DNA of 64,000 bases, from positions 86,533 to 150,532 of the forward strand of contig QEVG01000007.1 of assembly GCA_003576905.1 (NCBI GenBank), given 5' to 3'. Under the pieces are notes generated by a model that ran no database searches, was not told where the DNA came from, and saw only the letters and a list, made by a program, of their open reading frames with translations. Below, piece after piece: positions 54,249-62,705 of the stretch. The number at the start of each line of letters is the position of its first letter. The first letter of the stretch is position 1. A program made the position numbers and the translations under genes. Origin of the DNA: Planctomycetota bacterium (GTDB lineage Bacteria > Planctomycetota > Phycisphaerae > UBA1845 > UTPLA1).

Positions 54249-54803
54249 TCAGGCGGACTTGCCCGCCGCGAGTTGCGGCAGCACGTCGGCCAGCACATGG
54301 GCATCGCAGAACGCGCCGCGCCCGATCAGAAACAGCAGCACCCGCTCGATCTCCCGCTCAGGCAGTTCCATCTGCTGAAGCACCTCGCGCGTCAGCTCGA
54401 AATCATCCGGCGAGGCGTCGTCCCCGTCGTCGGCCACCGCCTTGCGCAGCTTCCGGGCGAAGCCCAGCCGGGCCAGCATCGCGGCGATACGAGGATCGTC
54501 GTCGGCGATATCCTCCGACCGGGGCATTCCCATGTAATGCTTTGGCGACTCGCCGGGGGCCAGCTCGAACCACACCATGCCGCTGCGGAGATGCTGCTCG
54601 TAGAATTCCTGCGGCAGCTCGCGGACAATATGGTGAAAGCGCTGCTCCGGCAGCCATCCGACGAAATGCGATGACGTGATGATGACATTCGTCCCCTTGT
54701 AGTGAATGTCATCGCCCACGCGCACCGAAACGTCCTCGAAGCGCGCGGATAAATACTTTTGAATCTGCCTCTCGATCTTCGAGTAATCTTCCTGGGCTAT
54801 CAT
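54249..54803 (-). CDS. conserved-looking hypothetical protein
   Basis: 184 residues, cytoplasmic. The N-terminal part (IERQIQKYLSARFEDVSVRVGDDIHYKGTNVIITSSHFVGW...QRFHHIVRELP) has a helix-strand order faintly like BolA-type proteins, but this is only a resemblance. The C-terminal part is helical and acidic. The ATG at 54803 was chosen at the start of this domain. Unrecognised. Confidence 0.55.
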   Translation of the reverse strand: MIAQEDYSKIERQIQKYLSARFEDVSVRVGDDIHYKGTNVIITSSHFVGWLPEQRFHHIVRELPQEFYEQHLRSGMVWFELAPGESPKHYMGMPRSEDIADDDPRIAAMLARLGFARKLRKAVADDGDDASPDDFELTREVLQQMELPEREIERVLLFLIGRGAFCDAHVLADVLPQLAAGKSA

Positions 54804-55227
54804 GGGGCCGCTCGATCCATCCTGCGGCGGCGACAGGGTCGCGCCTGCGCCTTGGTTCCGTGCCGGGCTGACTCCGTAATGCCCGCGCATTTTCACGCCG
54901 CGCCCGCAACGCGCCAATCAAAAAAACACCGCGAATGTCGACCCCGCCGCGCCGCGAATCGAACGTCCGGATAAAACGGTCGTAACCTGTCGTCTGGAAG
55001 TTCGCGCTCCGCCCCGCGTCAGCGACGGCAACTCTCACACGCGCGCAGCCCGCGCACTGTGTGTTCCGATAAACCCGAAGCTGCCCAGTCTTGGTGTGGC
55101 CCCCAACTACGAGTCGGTGTTCCCGAAGATCAAACCTATCACCTCCGACGAGCCAATACGCCTTGAGAATGCGGACATCTCCTGTTAGATTCGTCCCCTC
55201 CGTTCTTTCGCCGACAGGATACGCAAC
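54804..55227. other. divergent intergenic region, no gene seen
   Basis: About 420 nt between two divergent genes. I checked for tRNA-like cloverleaf segments and short genes and see none. Presumably holds the two promoters. Confidence 0.4.
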
Positions 55228-56022
55228 ATGTCACACCCTATCAGCCGCGTCAGGCGTCGGTGGCGCCTCGCGCCCATCCTCATCCTCGCCCCTTCGGCCC
55301 TCGGATGCCGCGCCGCCTCCACCGGCGAGCCGGCCGCCGCTCGTACGGTGTCCGTCGTCCCCATGACCGCCGACGACATCCTTGCCCGATGCTGTGAAAC
55401 CAGCGAGCAGGCCGGAAGCCTCACCGCGGCGGGAAGACTGCACGACGCGCGACGACCCGATGCAATGGACGTCCCCATCCGCGTCGATCTCACGCGCGAC
55501 GGCCGGTGCCGCGTCCAGATCGGCATGGATCTGGTTATCGTTGACGGCGAGAAATGGTGGAGCCATCGCCCGGGTTCAAAACGGTTCCGCTCCCATCGCT
55601 GCTTCTCGAAGACCCCCGTCGAAACCGCCGCCGCCCTCATTTCCGACGGCGCGCTGTCGCTCCTGCCCGCCCTTTTTCTGCGCGGCGCAGACACATTCGA
55701 AAGGGATGACCACGGAGCCTTCGTTGGATGGGCCTTGGAAGGCGTCGCCTGGTCCGGCGGACGGCCCTGTTACCTGCTCGAACGCCGCGAGCGCCGCCGG
55801 CCACCCGCCGGCGTCTACCGCCTTTACGTCGACCAGGAATCCTGGCTCATTCGTCGCTGGACGCTTGCGGCCGCGCAGCCCGACGACAGCGAGCGCGAGT
55901 TGCTCGACGTCACGCTCACCGATCTGGCCGTCGGCGAACAGGCGCCGTCCGATGCTTTCACCCTGACCCCGCCGCGGCCCCTCGAAGCCCCGGAAGAAGT
56001 CCGGTCTGCGGCGGCTTATTAG
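55228..56022 (+). CDS. probable lipoprotein with LolA/RseB-like soluble domain
   Basis: 264 residues. A basic N terminus and hydrophobic segment end ALGC, an acceptable lipobox. The soluble part (AGSLTAAGRLHD..., VPIRVDLTRDGRCRVQIGMDLVIVDGEKWWSHRPGSKRF, AGVYRLYVDQESWLIRRW) has the strand pattern of LolA/RseB-type lipid-binding folds. The assignment is structural resemblance, not a motif match. Confidence 0.58.
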   Translation: MSHPISRVRRRWRLAPILILAPSALGCRAASTGEPAAARTVSVVPMTADDILARCCETSEQAGSLTAAGRLHDARRPDAMDVPIRVDLTRDGRCRVQIGMDLVIVDGEKWWSHRPGSKRFRSHRCFSKTPVETAAALISDGALSLLPALFLRGADTFERDDHGAFVGWALEGVAWSGGRPCYLLERRERRRPPAGVYRLYVDQESWLIRRWTLAAAQPDDSERELLDVTLTDLAVGEQAPSDAFTLTPPRPLEAPEEVRSAAAY

Positions 56023-56052
56023 CCTGCCGACGGGGTTCGCCCCTGGCCGCGA

Positions 56053-57399
56053 CTAACCGCGCATCCGGCGAAGCTGGTCGCGCATGAGCGCGATCGACTC
56101 GTCGATGATCTCCGGTCGAATGTCCAGCACCGGGCGGAGGCGGATCGACCGCTCCCCACTGCGCAGCGTCAGCAGGCCCAGCGCGAAGCAGCCCTTCCAG
56201 AAGGCGTTGCGCGTCTCGGTGTTCGGCAGGTCGAACGCCAGAAGCAGCCCGCGTCCGCGCACGGAGGAGACGATCGGCTCCTCTGCCTGCAAAGCCAGCA
56301 GCTTGTGCAGGAACCGCTCGCCCATCGACCGGGCATTCTCCACCAGGCGCTCCTGCTCGATGATGTTCAGGTAGTGCGTCGAGCGCACCATGTCGGTGAA
56401 ATTGCCGCCCCACGTCGAATTGATGCGGCTCGACACCTTGAAGACGTTCTCCGGCACCTCGTCGAGCCGCCGCCCGACCATGATGCCGCAGACCTGGGCC
56501 TTCTTGCCGAACGCGATGATGTCCGGCAGGACGTCAAAGTGCTGGCAGCACCAGTTCCGACCGCTCATGCCCATGCCGGTCTGAACCTCGTCGAAGATGA
56601 GCAGCATCTCGTGCTGATCGCAGATGCGCCGCAGGGTGTGATACCACTCGCGCCGGAAGTGATTGTCGCCGCCCTCGCACTGGATGGGCTCGAGGATGAT
56701 CGCGCAGATTCGGTGCGGGCGGGACTCGATCGCCGCCATGATCTCAAGCTCGGCGGCCTTTTCGTCGGCCGCGGCCTTCGCAAGCCGCTCGCACTCGGGC
56801 AGCGAAAAGTCGAGCCGCGGGCTGCTCACGCGCGGCCAGTCGAACTTGGCGTAGTACTTGACCTTGTTCGGGTCGGTGTTGGTCAGCGACATCGTGTAGC
56901 CGCTGCGGCCGTGGAAGGCATGGCGGAAATGCAGCACGTCGGTGCCGAATTCGCCCCGTCCGGCGGCGATGTTGCGGCGGACCTTCCAGTCCATCGCCGC
57001 CTTGAGCGCGTTCTCCACCGCCAGGGCGCCGCCTTCAATGAAGAAATAGCGGTCCAGCTCCGCGATGCCGACGACGCGCGTGAACGCCTCAACGAACCGC
57101 GCAAACCGCCGCGTATAGACGTCGGAGTTGGCCACCTTGACCAGCGCGCCTTCCAGAATGTCCTCGCGCACCTCGGGCTGGTCGAAATAGGGGTGGTTGA
57201 AGCCGATCGGCATCGAGGCATAGAAGCTGTACAGGTCGAGCAGGCTCCGGTCGCCGTGGGCGTCGTACAGCCGGGCGCCCTCGCTCTTTTCAAGGTCGAC
57301 GACGATCTCGAAGCCGTCGACCAGCAGATGTTTCTTCAGCGCGCCGAGCACCTGCTTGGCGTCCATCAGTTCCAGTGTCGTTTGCATGGCAGTGTTCAT
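56053..57399 (-). CDS. lat: L-lysine 6-aminotransferase (PLP)
   Basis: 448 residues, class III aminotransferase of the Lat type. It moves the epsilon-amino group of lysine to 2-oxoglutarate, giving a semialdehyde that cyclises to piperideine-6-carboxylate. Features: YSFYASMPIGFNHPYFDQPEV, FIEGGALAVENALKAAMDWKVRRN, LIFDEVQTGMG, the PLP-lysine segment IIAFGKKAQVCG and SRINSTWGGNFTDMVR. It could feed lysine catabolism or aminoadipate-like product pathways. ATG at 57387 is an alternative start. Confidence 0.88.
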   Translation of the reverse strand: MNTAMQTTLELMDAKQVLGALKKHLLVDGFEIVVDLEKSEGARLYDAHGDRSLLDLYSFYASMPIGFNHPYFDQPEVREDILEGALVKVANSDVYTRRFARFVEAFTRVVGIAELDRYFFIEGGALAVENALKAAMDWKVRRNIAAGRGEFGTDVLHFRHAFHGRSGYTMSLTNTDPNKVKYYAKFDWPRVSSPRLDFSLPECERLAKAAADEKAAELEIMAAIESRPHRICAIILEPIQCEGGDNHFRREWYHTLRRICDQHEMLLIFDEVQTGMGMSGRNWCCQHFDVLPDIIAFGKKAQVCGIMVGRRLDEVPENVFKVSSRINSTWGGNFTDMVRSTHYLNIIEQERLVENARSMGERFLHKLLALQAEEPIVSSVRGRGLLLAFDLPNTETRNAFWKGCFALGLLTLRSGERSIRLRPVLDIRPEIIDESIALMRDQLRRMRG

Positions 57400-57548
57400 C
57401 GGTCACATCCCGTTTCGCAAGTCGTTTGCATGGCAATGGAGCCGCGTGGGCGCGCTGCGTGAATGGGGCATCGCCCTGACGACCCGCCGAGTGAAGGCGC
57501 GCAGTTCTTATCGGCGATCGTCAGGCCGGAGCTGACACCCGACCGATG

Positions 57549-57683
57549 TCATTCGTTGAAGATCTTGGACATGAACGAGCCGCAGCCGATCGACGTCTTG
57601 CGGCACTTGGGATGGCCCATCGACCGCGTCCCGTAACCAACACCCTGACCGTCCGTGGAGATGCTGTAACGCTCTGGAAGCAT
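57549..57683 (-). CDS. short 44-residue gene behind a strong promoter
   Basis: The frame ends KCRKTSIGCGSFMSKIFNE and its last 20 codons mostly end in G or C, like real genes here. The ATG at 57683 gives 44 residues. A TTG at 57698 with GAGG upstream would give 49, and the open frame continues to 59-67 residues. A near-consensus promoter lies 40-70 nt upstream on the same strand. Two Cys and several Gly suggest a structured peptide. It may instead be a non-coding RNA with a fortuitous frame. Confidence 0.45.
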   Translation of the reverse strand: MLPERYSISTDGQGVGYGTRSMGHPKCRKTSIGCGSFMSKIFNE

Positions 57684-57723
57684 GTGCCCTACCGACAAGC
57701 CGCCTGCCTCGGCGACCTGTAAA

Positions 57724-57752
57724 ATCATATGTGACAGATGGTTTCGCGTCAA
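57724..57752 (-). promoter_or_regulatory. near-consensus sigma-70-type promoter
   Basis: Read on the minus strand: TTGACG (57752-57747), a 17-nt spacer and TATGAT (57729-57724). Five of six bases match in both boxes. It is one of the best housekeeping-type promoters in the window and points into the gap that holds the short gene. Confidence 0.65.
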
Positions 57753-57769
57753 CGATCGGCCGACGCGCC

Positions 57770-57982
57770 TCAGCCGCGCGCGTCCTTCGCCCCCGACTCG
57801 CCAGACTTCCCGATCGCATCGTCCGCCGCCGCCGGCGCCCTGCCCGTCCGCCGCCGAACCGCCTCGCGCAGGATGTATTCGATCTGCCCGTTCACGCTCC
57901 GAAGCTCGTCGTCCGCCCAGCGCGCCAGCGCCTCCGACAGATCGGGCGATATCCGAAGCAGGATGGACTTCTTACCGGGCAT
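57770..57982 (-). CDS. ribbon-helix-helix (Arc-type) protein
   Basis: 70 residues. KKSILLRISPDLSEALARWADDELRSVNGQIEYILREAVRRR is a standard Arc/MetJ-type strand-helix-helix with a basic tail. Likely a DNA-binding repressor, possibly autoregulatory. The ATG at 57982 has GGAAG 5 nt upstream. It follows the SPFH gene on the same strand; I recall this SPFH/Arc pairing from other bacteria. Confidence 0.8.
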   Translation of the reverse strand: MPGKKSILLRISPDLSEALARWADDELRSVNGQIEYILREAVRRRTGRAPAAADDAIGKSGESGAKDARG

Positions 57983-58125
57983 GCTCACTTCCACGTCTGG
58001 GTCCGCCGGCCGCATCCCTTCGCGGCGCTTCTCGCACGTTTAGCGCTGCCGATCGATTACGGCGAATGGCGAAGGCCGCCGGCGGCCTTCGCGCGCCTCG
58101 CATCCAGCCATCACGACGACCGGCA

Positions 58126-59037
58126 TCAGCCGTACAGCGTCCCCGTGTTCACCACCGGCTGCGCCGCCTGTTCTCCGCAGAGAACCACGAGCAGATTGCT
58201 GATCATCGACGCCTTCCGCTCCGTATCCAGATCGACGATCTTGTCGCGCTCCAGGTGCTCCAACGCCATCTGAACCATGCCGACCGCACCGTCCACGATC
58301 CGCCGCCGGGCGGCGACGATTGCCTCGGCCTGCTGCCGGCGAAGCATCGCCCCCGCGATCTCCGCGGCATACGCCAGATGGCTCAGCCGGGCTTCCTCAA
58401 CGACCACGCCCGCCTTGGCGAGGCGTTCCTGTAGCTCTTCCGTCAGGGCGTGCGAAATCTCATCGAGGCTCCCGCGCAGGGACAGCTCGTGCTCCTCAAG
58501 CGTGTCGTAAGGGTACCGGCTGGCCAGGTGCCGCACGGCCGATTCGCTCTGGATGTGGACGTAGTTCGAGTAGTCGTCCACATCGAAGACGGCGCGCGAG
58601 GTATCATGCACCCGCCAGACCACGATCGCCGCGATGTCGATAGGGTTGCCCCGCGCATCGTTCACCTTCAGCTTTTCTCCGTTGAAGTTGCGCACCCGGA
58701 GCGACACCTTGATCTTGGTGTAGAACGGGTTGGCATAGTGGAAGCCGGGCTTGCGCACCGTGCCCTTGTACTCGCCGAAAAGAATGAGCACCGCCGCCGT
58801 GTTCGGCTGAAGCGTGAAGAACCCGCACCAGAACGTGATCGTCATCAGGATCGCCAGCACCCACCCGATGATGTGCAGCGCCGGCCATATGCGCGACAAG
58901 TCCGCCGGCGAGCCTTTCAGATTGGCCGCGAGGTAGATGGACCAACACAGCCCGGCGATCACACCGAACGAAGCGAGAATCATGAGCGGCAAGACGCCCC
59001 AGCCGCTCTTTGGGACCCGATCGAATTCACTGGTCAT
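58126..59037 (-). CDS. SPFH/Band 7 domain membrane protein
   Basis: 303 residues. Two N-terminal membrane helices (about 13-36 and 52-74) lead to a Band 7 domain: NTAAVLILFGEYKGTVRKPGFHYANPFYTKIKVSLRVRNFNGEKLKVNDARGNPI, VVWRVHDTSRAVFDVDDY, then a helical segment with QAEAIVAARRRIVDGAV. Expected to form oligomeric membrane microdomains; partners unknown. AT-rich DNA upstream contains a 10-bp palindrome. Confidence 0.9.
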   Translation of the reverse strand: MTSEFDRVPKSGWGVLPLMILASFGVIAGLCWSIYLAANLKGSPADLSRIWPALHIIGWVLAILMTITFWCGFFTLQPNTAAVLILFGEYKGTVRKPGFHYANPFYTKIKVSLRVRNFNGEKLKVNDARGNPIDIAAIVVWRVHDTSRAVFDVDDYSNYVHIQSESAVRHLASRYPYDTLEEHELSLRGSLDEISHALTEELQERLAKAGVVVEEARLSHLAYAAEIAGAMLRRQQAEAIVAARRRIVDGAVGMVQMALEHLERDKIVDLDTERKASMISNLLVVLCGEQAAQPVVNTGTLYG

Positions 59038-59101
59038 GGCAGGCTCCTTTGTATGTCAATCCGGGGCCGGGCAGCCGCCCCCGTCTCAGATGTATATCGT
59101 A

Positions 59102-59111
59102 ATGATATCAT
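59102..59111. promoter_or_regulatory. candidate operator palindrome upstream of the SPFH gene
   Basis: A perfect palindrome ATGATATCAT in an unusually AT-rich 150-nt gap between gatA and the SPFH gene. A related half-site, CATGATATT, recurs at about 59157-59165. It is a candidate binding site for the ribbon-helix-helix protein in the same unit; this is inference. Confidence 0.4.
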
Positions 59112-59195
59112 CATGCTAACGCACTTTCCAGAAGAATATCTAACTATATTATTGACATGATATTAAACGTCGTTTTTCGGGCCGAAGGATGGTGC

Positions 59196-60608
59196 CTATT
59201 CCGCGCAGATCGGGGGCTTCCGGAGGTGATGCTCGGTCGCCTTTTGATAGGCATGGGCGATCTGAAGGAGCCGCCCCTCGGCGAAATGCGGCGCCATGAG
59301 CTGCAGCCCGATCGGCAGGCCCGATTCCGTGAACCCGCAGGGAATGGACATCGCCGGGATGCCCGCGAGGTTCGCCGCGCAGTTGTAAATGTCGGCGAGG
59401 TACATCTCCAGCGGGTTGTCCGCCTTCTCGCCGAACCGGAACGCCGGGGTCGGTGTCGTCGGTGACACAATAACGTCACACGCCTTGAACGCTTCGAGAA
59501 AATCGCTCTTGATCAGCGTCCGCGCCTTCAGCGCCTTGAGATAGTACGCGTCGTAATACCCGCTCGACAGCGCGTAGGTCCCCAGCATGATGCGGCGCTT
59601 CACCTCCGGCCCGAAGCCCTCGTCGCGCGTCGCGCTGTACATGTCGATGTAATCCGCCGGCTCCTTCGTGCGATGCCCGTACCGCACCCCGTCAAACCGC
59701 GCCAGGTTGCTCGACGCCTCCGCCGTGCACACGATGTAATAGCACGCGATCGTGTACGCGCTGTGCGGCAGCGAAATCTCGCGCACATCCGCCCCCAGCT
59801 TGCGATACACCTCAATCGCCGCCTCCGTGGCCTTCCGCGTCTCAGGGTGCAGCCCTTCCCCGAAATACTCGCGCGCATAGCCGATGCGGATCCTCCCCGG
59901 CGATTCCGCCAGCATGCCCTCGTAGTCGGGCACTGGCTCGCCCACGCTGGTCGAGTCACGCTCGTCGCGCCCTGCGATGGCGCCGAGCAGCCGGACCACG
60001 CCGGGGACATCCACCGCCACCGGCCCGACCTGGTCCAGGCTGCTCGCGAACGCCACCAGCCCGTACCGCGACACGCGGCCGTACGTCGGCTTCAGACCGC
60101 ACACCCCGCAGAAGCTTGCCGGCTGCCGGATCGAGCCGCCCGTCTCGCTCCCCAGCGCATACGGAACAAGCCGCGCCGCGACCGCGACGATCGACCCGCC
60201 CGACGATCCGCCCGGAACGCGCTCCACGTCCCACGGGTTCCTCGTCGGAAAAAAGCCCGAGTTCTCCGTGGAGCTTCCCATCGCGAACTCGTCGAGATTG
60301 GTCTTCGCGACGACCACCGCCCCCGCCTCGTGCAGCCGCTCGATCACGTGCGCGGCGTAGGGGGCGCGGAAATCCGCCAGAATCTTCGATCCGCAGGTCG
60401 TCGCGCCGGAACTCGTGCAGATGTTGTCCTTTACAGCGACCGGCACGCCGAACAGCGGCCCGCGCGGTGTCGGCGGTGCGGCATCCAGGGCCGCGGCCCG
60501 CGCCGACGCGTCCTCCTCCAGCGCGGTCAGGACGCACCGCAAATGCGGATCGAGCCGCCTGATGCGCGCCAGCGCCTCCGACACCTGTCCGGCCGCCGAG
60601 GCGTTCAT
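59196..60608 (-). CDS. gatA: Asp-tRNA(Asn)/Glu-tRNA(Gln) amidotransferase subunit A
   Basis: 470-residue amidase-signature enzyme that supplies ammonia for transamidation of mischarged tRNA. The Ser-cisSer-Lys triad is visible in VAVKDNICTS, PGGSSGGS and GSETGGSIRQP. The ATG at 60608 overlaps the gatC stop as ATGA. gatB is not adjacent and must lie elsewhere. Confidence 0.96.
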   Translation of the reverse strand: MNASAAGQVSEALARIRRLDPHLRCVLTALEEDASARAAALDAAPPTPRGPLFGVPVAVKDNICTSSGATTCGSKILADFRAPYAAHVIERLHEAGAVVVAKTNLDEFAMGSSTENSGFFPTRNPWDVERVPGGSSGGSIVAVAARLVPYALGSETGGSIRQPASFCGVCGLKPTYGRVSRYGLVAFASSLDQVGPVAVDVPGVVRLLGAIAGRDERDSTSVGEPVPDYEGMLAESPGRIRIGYAREYFGEGLHPETRKATEAAIEVYRKLGADVREISLPHSAYTIACYYIVCTAEASSNLARFDGVRYGHRTKEPADYIDMYSATRDEGFGPEVKRRIMLGTYALSSGYYDAYYLKALKARTLIKSDFLEAFKACDVIVSPTTPTPAFRFGEKADNPLEMYLADIYNCAANLAGIPAMSIPCGFTESGLPIGLQLMAPHFAEGRLLQIAHAYQKATEHHLRKPPICAE

Positions 60609-60910
60609 GCCGTCTCCTGGTCCAGAACCTTGGGAACCTTGAAAAACGGCGGGTCTTTCTCCGGCGCGTTGGCCAGCGCCGCCTCCGGCGCAAACCACGC
60701 TCCCGGTACGTCGTCGCGGAACACGTTGCAGACCGGAAGCGCGTGCGCCGTCGGCTCCACGCCCTCCGTGCTCAACTCCCCCAGCTTCTCTACGTACTCG
60801 AGGATGCCCGAAAGCTGAGCCCCGATACGCGCCACCTCCGCGTCCGTCAGCTTCAGCCGCGCCAGGTGCGCGATGTGCCGCACTTGCTTCTCGTCGATCT
60901 TTCCGGGCAT
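60605..60910 (-). CDS. gatC: Asp-tRNA(Asn)/Glu-tRNA(Gln) amidotransferase subunit C
   Basis: 101 residues, usual GatC length. KIDEKQVRHIAHLARLKLTDAEVARIGAQLSGILEYVEKL is the conserved N-terminal helix pair and FKVPKVLDQE the C-terminal GatA-binding end. Stabilises GatA in the GatCAB complex. The ATG at 60910 is 98 nt after the rpmB stop, so one transcript rpmB-gatC-gatA is possible. Confidence 0.95.
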   Translation of the reverse strand: MPGKIDEKQVRHIAHLARLKLTDAEVARIGAQLSGILEYVEKLGELSTEGVEPTAHALPVCNVFRDDVPGAWFAPEAALANAPEKDPPFFKVPKVLDQETA

Positions 60911-61008
60911 GACCGTCCTCCCGTGCGCGCTGCCTGCGCGCGGATGTCCGCCCATCAATATGATTCAGATGGTTTAACCGTGCAACAATCGCGATTTGGA
61001 ATGGGCGA

Positions 61009-61278
61009 TCAGGCTTCGGCCGCGGCTGCGGAGGGCTTCCAGTTCCGCTTCATCGGCTTGACCACCAGCCCCATGCGAATCGCCTTCGTCGAAACCTTGA
61101 TCCGGCAGATGCGCCCGTCGATCACCGCGCGCACGCGCTGGATATTCGGCTTGAACTTCCGCTTCGTCTTACCGGTCACCTTGGTGCCGACGCCACCGAG
61201 GTACTTTGCCTTGCCGCGGTGGGTGTACTGGCGGCCGGAGGTCGTTCGCTTGCCGGTAAAATGACAGACACGAGGCAT
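61009..61278 (-). CDS. rpmB: 50S ribosomal protein L28
   Basis: 89 residues starting MPRVCHFTGKRTTSGRQYTHRGKAKYLGG and continuing with KRKFKPNIQRVRAVIDGRICRIKVSTKAIR, typical of L28. Only one N-terminal Cys is visible, so this looks like the zinc-free type. The ATG at 61278 fits the family start. Confidence 0.95.
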   Translation of the reverse strand: MPRVCHFTGKRTTSGRQYTHRGKAKYLGGVGTKVTGKTKRKFKPNIQRVRAVIDGRICRIKVSTKAIRMGLVVKPMKRNWKPSAAAAEA

Positions 61279-61528
61279 GATGCACCTGCTATGGAGTCTC
61301 AACGGTCCAGTTTGCCGGAAACACGCTAGTGTACGCCAATACCGCCATTTGGCAAGCCACCCCGCCGACCCATCCCCACTCCCATCCCCCGCCCGCTCCC
61401 CAAATCTCCGCCGATCCACCGCCGCCACCCCCTGTCCGATAATCCACTGCCCGGCAATCGGTTACAATTCCCTCCGGGTTGCCCGCAATGGCCGAAAGCC
61501 CCACGGCGTTTGGCCTCTGGAAGGTCCG

Positions 61529-62158
61529 ATGGATGGCGAAGCGCTGGACAGGGCGATTCGAGGAGCCCAGGCCGGGGACACCGCGTCTCTCGACCTGCTC
61601 GTCGATCACTTCGCCGGCCGCGTCTTCGGCTTCCTGTACCGAATGACCGGTTCCCGGCACGACGCCGAAGACCTGATGCAGGAAGTCTTCGTGAGGCTCG
61701 TCCGGATGATCGGCGCGTACCAGCACGACGGCCGCTTCGAGCCTTGGCTTTTCCGAATCGCCGCAAACCTCGTCCGCGACCGCCTGCGAAGAACCCGTCG
61801 CGGACCGCGAATCGTCGCCCTCTCCACCCCGAACGGCGACGATTCAGACGGGCTGGATTCAATGGTCGCCGCGTCCGACGCCGTCGACGCCCGGCTCGTC
61901 CATGGCGAGGAAGTCGGGGCATTGGGCAGGGCGCTTCAGCGCCTCCCCGAAGCAGAAAGAGAAGTCGTCATGCTCCGCCACTTTTCGCAGATGTCCTTCA
62001 AGGAAATCGCCGAGGCGACGGGCGTGCCCCTGGGGACGGCCCTCGCTCGCGGACATCGCGGTCTGGCCCGGCTGCGCGAGATTATGACCGCTGGCCGCGA
62101 ACCCCTGCCGGCTGCCGGCGCGGGCCCCGCGGCAAAAACGCGTGGAGTTGAAAAATGA
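61529..62158 (+). CDS. ECF-family RNA polymerase sigma factor
   Basis: 209 residues. Region 2: VDHFAGRVFGFLYRMTGSRHDAEDLMQEVFVRLVRM. Region 4: LPEAEREVVMLRHFSQMSFKEIAEATGVPLGTALARGHRGLARLR. A basic/Pro/Ala tail follows. The ATG at 61529 has GGAAGG about 5 nt upstream. The stop overlaps the next gene, a probable anti-sigma factor. Confidence 0.94.
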   Translation: MDGEALDRAIRGAQAGDTASLDLLVDHFAGRVFGFLYRMTGSRHDAEDLMQEVFVRLVRMIGAYQHDGRFEPWLFRIAANLVRDRLRRTRRGPRIVALSTPNGDDSDGLDSMVAASDAVDARLVHGEEVGALGRALQRLPEAEREVVMLRHFSQMSFKEIAEATGVPLGTALARGHRGLARLREIMTAGREPLPAAGAGPAAKTRGVEK

Positions 62159-62649
62159 TGAGCGAGCCCGACAACCGACTGCACGACGAAATCGCCGAGG
62201 GCGAACGCTGGCTCGCCGCGCAGCCGACGCCCGGCCCCGCGCCCGAAGCCGTCGAGCGGGCGAAGGCCGCCGCAAGGCGGGAACTCATGCGCACCAGCGC
62301 CGAACCCGCCCGCGCGCAAGTCCGGCCCTGGCACGGCGTCCTCGCCGCCGCCGCATCGCTCGCCCTCGCCGTCGGTGTCGGCTGGTACGTCGTCCGCACC
62401 CACGAGCCGCCCGCCTCCACGCTTGCCGGGGGCGACGCCGAACCAACCCTCGACACCATCGCCGCCGCCGCGGCCGACACGACGCAACTGGCCCTGTTCG
62501 ACGACGACCTCACTGAGCTGGAGGACTGGTCCGCCGAGGAAAGCTGGAGCGCCGGGGGCGCTTCGCTCTATGAAGCCATGCGCGAGGCCCTCGCCGCGGA
62601 GGGCGAGAACGGGCCCGCCGGCAACGGCACGCGCAACTCGCAGTCGTAA
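62155..62649 (+). CDS. probable membrane anti-sigma factor
   Basis: 164 residues with one transmembrane segment (about 61-80), an acidic N-terminal cytoplasmic part and an acidic C-terminal part outside. Its start overlaps the ECF sigma stop (ATGATG), the classic sigma/anti-sigma layout. The Cys/His zinc anti-sigma motif is absent, so sigma binding is inferred from position. Confidence 0.72.
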   Translation: MMSEPDNRLHDEIAEGERWLAAQPTPGPAPEAVERAKAAARRELMRTSAEPARAQVRPWHGVLAAAASLALAVGVGWYVVRTHEPPASTLAGGDAEPTLDTIAAAAADTTQLALFDDDLTELEDWSAEESWSAGGASLYEAMREALAAEGENGPAGNGTRNSQS

Positions 62650-62705
62650 AAGCGCCGCGCCGTCCGGCAGGCCCGGCGCCGCGCGGCACGAAAAGAGACA
62701 CGAAC

